Positions 36,806-45,825 of a DNA stretch of 64,000 nt are shown piece by piece (within the stretch, counting starts at the first letter, position 1; every line of letters starts with the position of its first letter). The stretch comes from Adiantum capillus-veneris (lineage: Eukaryota > Streptophyta > Polypodiopsida > Polypodiales > Pteridaceae): contig CM043956.1 of assembly GCA_014529385.2 (NCBI GenBank), positions 86,107,721-86,171,720 on the forward strand. The letters are read 5' to 3'. Position numbers and translations under genes: made by a program. The notes beneath the pieces are model-generated. The model saw only the letters and a list, made by a program, of their open reading frames with translations. It was not told where the DNA came from and did no database searches.

Positions 36806-37249
36806 TTAGTTAGGTCCTCTCGTGTAAGAACCAAGTATCTCATCTGCCAGAGGCATTGTGACTAGATCCACAACCCATTTATAGTGCATGGCTAGTGGAT
36901 ATGTAGGGTGCAATCCATCACGATGTCGAACATTTGAATACATTTGACAAGTTACACATGACTCTACAAACTGAGATACATCTTTATACATACCCTTCCA
37001 CCAGTATTTTTCTTTCAACTTGGAGAAGGTTTCCCACACACCCCTATGTCCAGCCCATAGACTCTCATGAAACTCTTGCATGAGCTTTACTTGAGTCTCT
37101 TTTTTACATATAACCCGTTGTGGTGTAGTACCCTTTTGTTTAGGATGCTTCCACAAGTAACCATCCCTTAAAAAGTACCCATATGCTTTCTTGCGTATCC
37201 TCTTGAATTCTTGTTCAGACCAATCATCCTGTTTTGTTAGAGTACTCAA
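36806..37249 (-). pseudogene. pol: B integrase zinc finger and start of core
   Basis: 147 codons. GYFLRDGYLWKHPKQKG is the leader. The H2C2 finger reads HESLWAGHRGVWETF with YKDVSQFVESCVTCQ; both His and both Cys are present. The core begins with YKWVVDLVTMP, containing the first catalytic Asp. The frame ends at 36806 and the middle part of the core is not readable in one frame. Confidence 0.75.
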
Positions 37250-37365
37250 CTAGCTTCCAATAGAAAGCCAATCACCTTCATAAAGATCTTTCAAGAACAA
37301 TTCAAGTGAATTAGTCATGCAGACATTGTTACCTTTGACATGAGAGATAGAATAGAACTTTGTTC

Positions 37366-37670
37366 CTACATCATCTCCCTATCAATCATTTGTGACTCAT
37401 CTTCATACCTTGCCTTGGATAGCATATCTGTCACTGTATTGTCTTTACCTGTAATGTGCTTAAACTCGGGTTTTAAGGACTTAATGTAGGCAATCCACCG
37501 CAACATAGCAATGTCTGGCGTTGAGCAGCTTGTAATCATCCCAAGAAGTGGTAGACAATCTGTTTCTACAACCACACATGCACCAATTAGGTACTCTTTC
37601 CCACTTTTCAAGGCTGTAACCACACCCCATAGCTCTCTCTTTATTTGTGGATAGTTTCTTTGGAGAGCAC
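37366..37670 (-). pseudogene. pol: B RNase H, downstream half (left of CACTA)
   Basis: Read on the minus strand from 37670: RNYPQIKRELWGVVTALKSG, VVVETDCLPLLGMI, MLRWIAYIKSLKPEF, DNTVTDMLSKARYEDE. This is RNase H beta/alpha structure with the conserved Asp in ETDCLPLL and NTVTDMLS. The reading starts exactly at the CACTA boundary, and its upstream half ends at 52023. Frame is continuous across the two when the transposon and one CAC are disregarded. Confidence 0.75.
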
Positions 37671-37800
37671 CACTACAAGAGGCTATTCATATTAGCGACG
37701 CTCACACAGCGACGCTCAAAAAAAAAAAATTCCCGGCGTCGCTATGAGCGTCGCAAATTTACAAGTAAATTTGCGACGCTCATAGCGACGCCGGCTAGGC
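37671..37800. repeat. 5' terminal and subterminal repeats of CACTA C
   Basis: After the TIR come TAGCGACGCTC and CAGCGACGCTC. Then a perfect palindrome spans 37733-37794: 30-bp arms starting CCGGCGTCGCTATGAGCG, with a 2-base centre. Family knowledge: subterminal motifs bind the TNPA-type protein and are needed for excision. Confidence 0.85.
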
Positions 37801-37882
37801 TAAAAAAAATAACAGAGAGCGCCCAAAAACTCAGATCTCAGATTTGAGTTTTTTGGCGCCCTCAAGCAAGGAGCAGGTAACG

Positions 37883-37933
<51 letters not shown>

Positions 37934-38035
37934 CTCCACACACACACACACACACGCACACGAGGAGAGGAAGGAGAGCCAGGTATGCTCCTTCCCTCTC
38001 CTCACTCTCATGTTCCCTTCCCCTCTCTCTCTCTC

Positions 38036-38077
<42 letters not shown>

Positions 38078-38085
38078 ATAGTGTT

Positions 38086-38147
<62 letters not shown>

Positions 38148-38768
38148 AACATAAACAAAAACGCACACACACATACATAAACAAAGAATGCACACACACA
38201 TTGAGAGAGGAAAAGAGAGAGAGAGCATGCATAAACAAAAAACGCACACATTGAGAGAGGAAAAGAGAGAGAGAACATGCATAAACAAAAAACGCACACA
38301 TTGAGAGAGGAAAAGAGAGAGAAAACATGTATAAACAAAAAAACGCACACACATTGAGAGAGAAAGAGAGAGAAACTAATTTAACGTCGTAGGAAACTAA
38401 TTAAAATTAAAAGACCTAAAGATCTAGCCGACGAGGAGTTGAACTCAAGACCTATTATTCAAGAGGAAAATGGCATAACCAATCTATCATACTTGGCATG
38501 GGTGATAGAAAGGTTATACCATTTATCTCTTTTTATTGGCACACACATCCACACACGCGCACACACACAAGAAGAAGAGAGTTATAACGTCGTAGGAAAC
38601 TATCCTAAAAGACGTTAAAGATTAGGCTAGATGTAGACTTACGTTAAATTAGATTTAGGTTTATTTAAGTTAAATTAGATTAGATTTATGTTTATTTTTA
38701 GTTAGATTTATGTTTATTTACGCTAGATTTAGATTTACGTTATATTAGATTAGATTTAGATCTCCATA
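37801..38768 (+). repeat. CACTA C left cargo: simple and tandem repeats
   Basis: (CT)n at about 37885-37927, (CA)n near 37937 and 38054-38080, and (GA)n at about 38089-38143. There is a 50-bp tandem repeat with units beginning ATTGAGAGAGGAAAAGAG near 38200, 38250, 38300 and 38353. A segment at 38557-38665 ('aacgtcgtaggaaactat', 'gacgttaaagattagg') recurs at 39263-39370. GATTTA/GTTAGATTTA phrases are repeated to 38765. The open frames on either strand here are low-complexity. Confidence 0.7.
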
Positions 38769-39120
38769 GACTGCGATGCCTGCATGAAGCGGGTGAAGAA
38801 AGCCCTCAATGGAATATAGGGTATTGCTGCCTTCACTCATGGTGGGCTCCGTCGATCCAAAAGTACTGGTGAAATGTCTTCAAAAGATAAGGAAGAAGGT
38901 GGATCTTCAAGGCGGCAAGAGTCACTACATCCCCAACAATGACCATCTAGACAACCTCTAGTCATTCAACAGCAACTTCAAAGTTAGTAACAGTAGCAAG
39001 AACGGTCCAAAGGGCCAATTGCTGTCGTCAGATGTGGATGGAGATGAGGCAGCATCACCACCGGAAGTTAACTCTCACATCTTTAGTGATGAGAATGCCA
39101 ACTCTTGCCGAGTTATGTGA
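38769..39120 (+). pseudogene. Captured host gene fragment: HIPP-type heavy-metal (HMA) domain protein
   Basis: The reading at 38769-38820 is DCDACMKRVKKALNGI, the metal-binding CxxC loop and first helix of an HMA domain (usual form CxxC preceded by a hydrophobic strand; ISI precedes here). After a stop and a frame change it continues from about 38848: GSVDPKVLVKCLQKIRKKVD, the second half of the same fold. A polar tail (about 38920-39090, with one TAG) follows, and HIFSDENANSCRVM with stop at 39120. The last four residues, CRVM, form a CaaX box. HMA plus C-terminal CaaX defines plant HIPP proteins, which bind metals and are prenylated. The middle beta strand is missing. It is flanked by the 110-bp direct repeat. 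Probably acquired by the transposon; non-functional. Confidence 0.75.
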
Positions 39121-39709
39121 AAAATTATGTGTTAAATCAGTTTTAGGGTTCTTATAATCCATGTTAGTTTAGTTCTTTGTTTTTAATATAACATAATTTA
39201 CGTTAGATTTAGATTTATGTTATATTAGATTAGAATTAGGTTTATTTAGGTTTACCCACACACACACACACACACACAAGAAGAAGAGAGTTTTAACGTC
39301 GTAGGAAACTATCCCAAAAGACGTTAAAGATTAGGTTAGATGTAGACTTACGTTAAATTAGATTTAGGTCTATTTTTAGTTAGATTTACGTTTATTTAGA
39401 TTTACGCTTATTTACGTTAGATCGAGTCCACACAAGAATTACTTATGGTTTAGGGTTTAGAGTTAGATGAACACTAAAAAGATCTACTGTGAAAAGATGT
39501 TAAGATGCTGTGAAGTGCTACAGCTAGAGAAGAGGCAAAGGGGTTTTGTCCACTACATGCAGTATCATGTAGACGTGGGTATGTAGATTTCTTGTATCCA
39601 CAAATATAGGTATTGACCAATAAAGACGAGATTATAACCCGGTGGTTCTGATCTCCGTGCACCTCTAGACCAAGGTGTGCGGGGATTGGACATGACTAGA
39701 GAATGTGAG

Positions 39710-39757
<48 letters not shown>

Positions 39758-39819
39758 GACGAAGAATGCCAATAGAATATTAAATTTGTTGTCCAGGTTA
39801 TAAGATTTTTATCCTCATT
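39121..39819 (+). other. CACTA C spacer between HIPP fragment and transposase
   Basis: AT-rich, with the second copy of the 'aacgtcgtaggaaactat' segment (39263-39370), GATTTA-type minisatellite phrases, a (CA)n tract near 39258-39278 and a (GA)n tract at about 39713-39752. No gene seen. It should contain the promoter of the transposase gene; no clear TATA was chosen. Confidence 0.5.
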
Positions 39820-41565
39820 ATGAGTAGTGACGAGGATGTGGGACCGTCCAACCGAAACACCTATCTCTCAACGAGGGTCTTATGTCCTTGTAATCAATGC
39901 AAGAATGCTGTGCGACGGACAAGACGTGTTTCTTTGCAGCACGTTCGCAAATTTGGCGAGTTCGATCCATCTATTATAGATCGAGTTGTTGGCAATTATA
40001 ACTCGTCGGACTCTGACGCTGGCCAACAAGCAGCAATCTTGCAACCCAATAGACGTGTTCGCAGGCGCTTTGGTCAAGCAGCATATGTGAGGCCACAAGA
40101 TGTAGCCTCTGACAGCTCGGGGGATGATCATGCAGAGCACATTCCCAATGAGACAATGTTTGAGCCCGAGATTGATGAAATGATCGAGACGATCATGGAT
40201 TCAGAAAGGCTTATCTATGATGATATGAAAAGTGAAGCCGATACGCCATTGTATAATGGAGCACGTATGTCTAGATTGAAAGCACTCCTGGTTCTTCTCA
40301 ACATGCAGGCAAAGTTTGGATGGAGTGACACTAGTGTCACAGCGCTTTTCAGGTGATCTATTACAATTAGTTTACTTTAATAAAACTCTAAATGTATAAT
40401 GATCTGATAGATTTTTTCACGACTGTATCGTATTTTTATGTTGTGTAGATTGCTTAAAGAGCACATACTACCAGTTGACAATGTGATGCCAGATTTTCGA
40501 GATGAAGCAAGAAAGATTTTGCGAAACTTGGGGATGGATTACAATTCTATCCACGCTTGTCCTAATGAATGCATTCTTTTCAAAGGGGAATACATAGACA
40601 TGGAGAAGTGTCCGAAATGTGATTCCGAAAGATATTGAGTAGATCTCCACGGGACAAAAATTCCACAAAAGGTTTTGCGACATTTTCCTCTGCTTCCTCG
40701 CATCAAGCATTTCTTCGAATGTAAGTCCATGGCCGCCCTAGCATCATGGCATGAGGAGAATAAATCTTCGGATGGTGTGCTACGAATTCCCGCAGATTGC
40801 GTAGCCTGGAAACATATAGATGGAACATGGTCGGATTTTGCCAGGGAAGCTCGAAATTTGCGCTTAGGCCTGGCTATGGATGGCATAAATCCATTTGGTC
40901 AAAGATCAACATCGTGCAGTGTATGGCCCGTTGTCATCGTCAACTACAACATTCCCCCGTGGTTGACTACGAAGAAGGGGCACCTATGACTAAGCTTGAT
41001 TGTGCCAGGGCGATATAAAGTGGAGAATATGGATGTGTATCTTCGTCCACTATTGGAAGAGCTACAACAATTGTGGATTGGCATAGACGTGGTGGATATG
41101 AGCCGACACACAAGACAACGGAATGCTTTGATCAGAGGCATTCTAATGTGGACCATGCATGACTATCCCGGGCTAACAGAATGCTCAGGTGATCTATTGA
41201 CACTCCTCACTCAGACACTGTAAATATTTTTTTTCCCATAGTTGATCTATTATCATGTGGATACATGCAGGGCTTCAAAGAAGCGGATACAGAGCATGTG
41301 TCACATGTGGACCTAGACTGAATGCACGTAGGGCGCCCTCACTGAAAAAGCAAATCTACGAAGGTCATCAAGCGTATCTTCCAGAGAATCATGTGTTACG
41401 CGACGGCTTTTTGGGAAGAGAGCCACCAAGGATGTCTGCACAAGCATGGTTAGAGCAGAAGGAGATATGCGATGACGGATTGCCTCCAGGGATGAAGAGA
41501 CTATCTCTATGGTACGAGTTACCATACTGGCCCCGACTCATGATCAATCACTTGCTCGATCCAAT
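39820..41565 (+). pseudogene. TNP2-like CACTA transposase, exons 1-3 (5' part)
   Basis: Start ATG 39820 (MSSDEDVGPSNR). The N-terminal transposase-associated segment has VLCPCNQCKN. Exon 1 ends at 40352, intron 1 is 40353-40448 (GT-AG, 96 bp), exon 2 runs to 41188, intron 2 is 41189-41270 (GT-AG, 82 bp), and exon 3 follows until LTR element D at 41566. Splicing keeps the frame. The TNP2 signatures are LGMDYNSIHACPNECILFKG, EKCPKCDSERY, LRLGLAMDGINPFGQ (candidate catalytic Asp) and ENMDVYLRPLLEEL (candidate second Asp). TGA stops at 40636-40638 and 40987-40989 break exon 2 without loss of frame. It cut the element out and joined it to new DNA. Now inactive, since D and both stops interrupt it. 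Confidence 0.85.
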
Positions 41566-41875
41566 TGTTAACCCTCACGGCTCACGGACACCCTATCGCC
41601 TACGATGGACACCATAACCGTATTATTTATTTAAGTAGAGTCAGGCACCGGGCTTGTCGGACCAATAGGAAAAGGGTAAGAGTGATCGCCGATGAGAGGC
41701 GCACTCTAACTGGGACATTCAAGGGATTAGTTGGCTAAGCATGGGCGCCCAAGTGTGAATGGGGTGAGCTCATATAAAAGCCAACTAAACCTAATTTTTA
41801 CTCATTCTCTCATTTGTGCAATAGAAGAGTGCTCTTGCTCCATCTCCATCTCCATCTTCTTCTTCTCCACCTCCT

Positions 41876-41907
<32 letters not shown>

Positions 41908-42158
41908 GGAGAGTGTGTGTGCGATCGAGCATTACGAAGGCACGACGGCGGCGAGGCGGTTGAGCGCGGCACGACTGCAGCTTCTTCTTCATCGCAGCGA
42001 GGAATCCACCACGAAGGCGAGCGTAGAGCGGTGAGTGACACACCCTTTTCTCTCTTGAGCTTGCTAGTTTAGTCTTGTTGTGTGTTTGGAGCCATTTGTG
42101 GCTCGCACACGGTGTATCGGCAAGTCCCTTGCTTCGACAGTGCGGCAAGGAGCGCACA
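41566..42158 (+). repeat. 5' LTR of D
   Basis: It starts TGTTAACCCTCACGGC and ends GCAAGGAGCGCACA. TATA box 41773-41780. A (GT)n(GA)n stretch lies at about 41876-41915. The frames on both strands (for example 41731-42072) are present in both LTRs and are not convincing genes. Confidence 0.92.
41773..41780 (+). promoter_or_regulatory. TATA box of D 5' LTR
   Basis: TATAAAAG in 'agctcatataaaagccaac', repeated exactly at 50227-50234 in the 3' LTR. Confidence 0.65.
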
Positions 42159-42162
42159 TTTT

Positions 42163-42179
42163 TGGTGCCGCTGCCGGGG
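42163..42179 (+). other. Primer binding site of D
   Basis: TGGTGCCGCTGCCGGGG lies 4 bases after the LTR. It differs from that of E/F/G and resembles the site of many plant gypsy elements. Confidence 0.75.
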
Positions 42180-43215
42180 ATATGCCCTACACTAAGCTCG
42201 GTTAGCACTTTATGCTTTCTTGTGGTGCAATTTCAATCATAGGAAAGGCAGGGAATGAGGGTGTGTAGTTGTGTGGAGATTTCTGTTTTTTGCGTTTTCT
42301 ACGTTTTCTGGTTTGCACTGCACAGTTAGCATTTCTTGTGTTTTTGCATTCTCTGCATTTTCTGGTTCTGTCAAGTTTCAATTTCTGCAATTTCTGCATT
42401 TTCTGTGTTAAATTTTCTGTCAAGTTCCAATTTCTGCAATTTTCTGCATTTTCTGTGTTTTTTTCAATTTTCTGCATTTCTTGCGTTTTTTCAATTTCTG
42501 CGTTTTCTGCATTTTTTGCTTTTTTTTTTAAAAAAAAACTTTACTTTTTTTTTAAAAAAAATATCGAAAATTAAAAACGCGAGTGAGCGAGCGGTTAAAT
42601 TTTTCGAAAATAAAAGACGTGACTCTTAAAACGGACAAGTTGGTTTGTATAAAAGATAGATCGGGATCGGGATCATTTCCCCAAGCCCAAGCCCAAGCCC
42701 AATTTTTCGAAAATAAAAAACGTGACTGTTAAAACGGACGGGTTGGTTTGTATAAAAGATAGATCGGGATCGTTTCCCCAAGCCCAAGCCCAAGCCCAGG
42801 CCTCAGTCCTCAGTCTCAGTCCTCAGTCTTATGATATATACTAGACTCACTCTTATATATATACCCTACTCCCTCAAGAGAGAATGAGAGCATGTGGGAC
42901 AAGTCCTCCACTCTCCTCCTTTCTCTTCCCACTTGCACCCTTAGACTTTCTAGTTTGAGCCTAGTTCCCTACTGAAAATTGACAGTTTTAGGGATTTTGA
43001 GGGCATAGAGTGACCAAACAGAGGGCTGTAAAGCACAGCACGACCTCTGACTGAGACGCTCGTTTTGAGCTATCATACGCTCTATTCTATAGCCGTGTCA
43101 GAAAAAAAGGACCAAAAAGTCAAATTAAGGAAAGACTTGGGTTGCAAAACACCCAAAAATACTAGGTGAGCAGCCTTCACGGGCACTCACTGACACTTCT
43201 AGGGGATCAAGTCAT
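42180..43215 (+). other. Leader of D with T-rich repeats and a 103-bp tandem duplication
   Basis: About 1.04 kb before gag. At 42285-42520 a degenerate repeat of TTTCTGCATTTTCTG-type phrases makes long but low-complexity frames (Phe/Cys-rich), which I do not call. At 42598 and 42701 begin two copies of a 103-bp unit, from AATTTTTCGAAAATAAAA through GTATAAAAGATAGATCGGG to CCCAAGCCCAAGCCC. The leader just upstream of gag has no LORF pair. Confidence 0.6.
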
Positions 43216-45555
43216 ATGAACCTACGCTCTGGACGAGTGTTAGAGCACGATCACATTGGTAGTGCCTCTGTTGATACGGATACCCATTACCCATCCACGA
43301 TAAGCTCTAGACCCTCAGCGGGGACACAAGGTAGCACCACCCAAGACCCTAAAATAGCCGCTAGTGATTCCTCCTCCGACTCAGAAATCATGGAAGCATA
43401 CCCTACCCAAAACACTGAGAGAGAAGGCCATGCACCTCCCGAAGCTCCGCAGCCTAGTACTAATATGTTTAGCCGTTTCATGGAAACATTAGGTAGAGCT
43501 ACTCGCTCGGAACTTGATGCAAATGAAGCACACGAAGGGGGTGGGGAAGTGGACTCTCCTTTCACATCGCACGTGGACCCCACACCCCCAAAGAGTGTCC
43601 ATGTGGATATCCTGCCAACTTCTTACCAAGAAGGCCCTGTTGAGCTGCCTCCTTCAGAAGTTCCCTCTAGAGTACCGTTGGTGACAAGTAAAACCACGGG
43701 GAGCAACATTGCTTCTACCTCACAAGAAACCGTTAACACGTCGACTCTAGAAGGATTGTTCATTAATGATCATTGGACATACAACCTCCACACTGAGGTG
43801 TTGACGGATCTACACTCTGGCCACGCCTACCATGTAGGATGGATAGAGATTGTACAATCCACCTCTAGTGCCACGAGCATCGAAGATCAACAGAAAATGA
43901 TATGTAATGTTATCCATGGCATTATTCAATCAGAAAGGCAAAACCGAGGGGTAAATATACTCTCAACTGGCCCCATGATATTTCTGGATACGAGCAAGGC
44001 TCAACAGCCTACTCTATCACAAATGGAGACTCCTCTAATGAGCCCCATGGACCCATCTTACGTCATTTCACCTGGGGTCTCTATGCAATCTGAGCCTCCA
44101 AGAGACAGCTTTAGCTTTCCTAACTTGGCTCAACCCTATATTAAGGAAAACACAGTGCTCACTCCAGGGATAATCCTAACAGAGAATGTACCGATGACAT
44201 CTACGGTTAGCGCAGTGCCACTACCTAGTGTCGTAGTACCTAATATGGGGCCTCGACCGCATGTGCCTCTAGACCCTTATGCACACATGGCCCCCACACC
44301 TCCAATTGTACCACTTTCTTATGCTCCTCGAGTGCCGCTCCCTAGCCCTTATCCGAGTGGACCTATGTCCGGTTATGTTCCATATCCTGCATCATCCACA
44401 CATATGCCAAGACCGGTACCCATCCCTCTCCCACATATGATTCCAAGAGTACCTCCACCGGCCTTGCCTCCTCACATAGGTGACTTGGCAGCGTTTGCTC
44501 AAACCATAGGTCGATCTATCGCGGAAAATATGTGTCATGCATCTGATAGAGAGCCTAGAAGTAAGGCAGTACAAATTGCCAAACTCACGCAAAAATTCAA
44601 TGGGGACGAAGATGCTAGGAAACACATTGAAGTGTTTGAACAAGTGTGTGATTCCTTAGGGGAACGCAACGAACTACATAAGTGCAATGCCTTAAGCTTG
44701 ACATTAAGTGGGAAGGCTGGAGATTGGTATAGGACCCTAAGGGTGGACGAGAAAACAATCTACCCTACCCTTCGAAGGTTGTTTCTAAAGGAGTACATAC
44801 GAGAAGGTGTGCTTTGGGGTGTAGCATCTCAGCTAGAGAAGGCCGAACGTAAGGAAGGAGAGTCAGTAAGGGACTTCATTAGTCGTCTAAAGCACTTAAA
44901 CTCTCGTTGCCCTGTAAATGAGCGCTTCAACAATAACCAACTGCTTGATCGATTCATTAGAGGGTTGAGGAATGAAGGAATCTATAATGGACTAGTGATT
45001 AGAGGTATCACAACCTGGGAAGATGTCACTGCCAATGCAATCCAATTGGAGGACAACTTGATGATAGCAGGCATGAGGGTGTCTACCGACACGAGATCCA
45101 CTAGCTCACAAGCCATTGAGTATGAACCCATGACTGCAAAGCCCATTGCCAATGAGCCAAAGGTATTTGAGACATTCTTGACAGACCTCACCAAGGCAAT
45201 CCAAGAGTCTCTTAAGGATAATCGACCCCCTCAAAATAGTCACATGTATCCAAGAAGGGAGCAACAATGGTGTTCCATTTGCTTAGGTCCACATAGCACT
45301 AGTGAGTTCCCTACGTTAAGAGTAAAATTTAATGGAACTTGCAACGCATGTGGTAGGTATGGTCACCAAGCTAAGGATTGTTTAATGATCAAACGAATGA
45401 TGGCAAATAGACCACCTATAGCCTGGACGGATGCGCCTCGAGCTCCTGTATTGATGCCTGCTCCACCTGTTGAGCAACTACCGCAACACATGGTCCCTAG
45501 ATCTCAAAATGTTGTACAAGCTACACCGCTACCACCTCCTGTGCTAGGACCGTAG
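43216..45555 (+). CDS. gag: D gag polyprotein (779 aa)
   Basis: Start ATG 43216 (MNLRSGRVLEHDHIG), the first ATG of a long uninterrupted frame. Residues 1-420 are low-complexity and proline/serine-rich (LPSPYPSGPMSGYVPYPAS). The capsid domain is at about residues 445-610: KFNGDEDARKHIEVFEQVCD, LSLTLSGKAGDWYRTL, SQLEKAERKEGESVRDFISR, LLDRFIRGLRNEGIYNG. Zinc knuckles follow: a degenerate CSICLGPHSTSEF and a full CNACGRYGHQAKDC. The frame ends in TAG at 45553-45555 but stays open beyond it for another 90 codons, to 45825. The frame is long and undamaged, so the element was recently functional as a gag donor. Confidence 0.88.
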   Translation: MNLRSGRVLEHDHIGSASVDTDTHYPSTISSRPSAGTQGSTTQDPKIAASDSSSDSEIMEAYPTQNTEREGHAPPEAPQPSTNMFSRFMETLGRATRSELDANEAHEGGGEVDSPFTSHVDPTPPKSVHVDILPTSYQEGPVELPPSEVPSRVPLVTSKTTGSNIASTSQETVNTSTLEGLFINDHWTYNLHTEVLTDLHSGHAYHVGWIEIVQSTSSATSIEDQQKMICNVIHGIIQSERQNRGVNILSTGPMIFLDTSKAQQPTLSQMETPLMSPMDPSYVISPGVSMQSEPPRDSFSFPNLAQPYIKENTVLTPGIILTENVPMTSTVSAVPLPSVVVPNMGPRPHVPLDPYAHMAPTPPIVPLSYAPRVPLPSPYPSGPMSGYVPYPASSTHMPRPVPIPLPHMIPRVPPPALPPHIGDLAAFAQTIGRSIAENMCHASDREPRSKAVQIAKLTQKFNGDEDARKHIEVFEQVCDSLGERNELHKCNALSLTLSGKAGDWYRTLRVDEKTIYPTLRRLFLKEYIREGVLWGVASQLEKAERKEGESVRDFISRLKHLNSRCPVNERFNNNQLLDRFIRGLRNEGIYNGLVIRGITTWEDVTANAIQLEDNLMIAGMRVSTDTRSTSSQAIEYEPMTAKPIANEPKVFETFLTDLTKAIQESLKDNRPPQNSHMYPRREQQWCSICLGPHSTSEFPTLRVKFNGTCNACGRYGHQAKDCLMIKRMMANRPPIAWTDAPRAPVLMPAPPVEQLPQHMVPRSQNVVQATPLPPPVLGP

Positions 45556-45825
45556 CCACCGCATCCAAGAGTCGCCCCTATGAACCAAGTGGGTTGCGAG
45601 CCATCAAATGCTTATGCAGATGGCCGTGAGGAGGAAATAGACACTAGTATTGCCTACGGACTTGATACATTGGAAGAGTGTCCTATATACTACATGGAGG
45701 ATTGTAGGGGGCAAGTCAAACCGGTTTATCAAGCTCTGCTCTCGCATCCAGAGGTCAAAATATCAACACCCAGGCTAGGAGGCCACCTCTTCAATGCTAC
45801 GAGTGTGGTGGACCACATCGAGTAG
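45556..45825 (+). CDS. D gag downstream extension after in-frame TAG
   Basis: Same frame as gag, open for 90 codons after the TAG, with an internal ATG at 45580 (MNQVGCEPSNAYADGREEEI). It is acidic (DTLEECPIYYMEDC) and stops at 45825. It overlaps by about 45 bases the start of the next coding frame (zinc knuckle CYECGGPHRVAEC at about 45790). The layout would suit a read-through followed by a -1 or +2 shift, or a simple nonsense mutation. Confidence 0.5.
   Translation, partial: PPHPRVAPMNQVGCEPSNAYADGREEEIDTSIAYGLDTLEECPIYYMEDCRGQVKPVYQALLSHPEVKISTPRLGGHLFNATSVVDHIE

Noticed and set aside
38200-38375. CRISPR-like array
   Set aside because: Units are directly adjacent tandem repeats without unique spacers, in a eukaryotic transposon.
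41731-42072. 113-codon frame in the D LTR
   Set aside because: Present in both LTRs but with a GT/GA tract in the middle and different ends; more likely non-coding LTR.
42202-42629. Phe/Cys-rich frames in the D leader
   Set aside because: They arise from a T-rich TTTCTGCATTTTCTG-type repeat; zinc-finger-like Cys spacing there is accidental.
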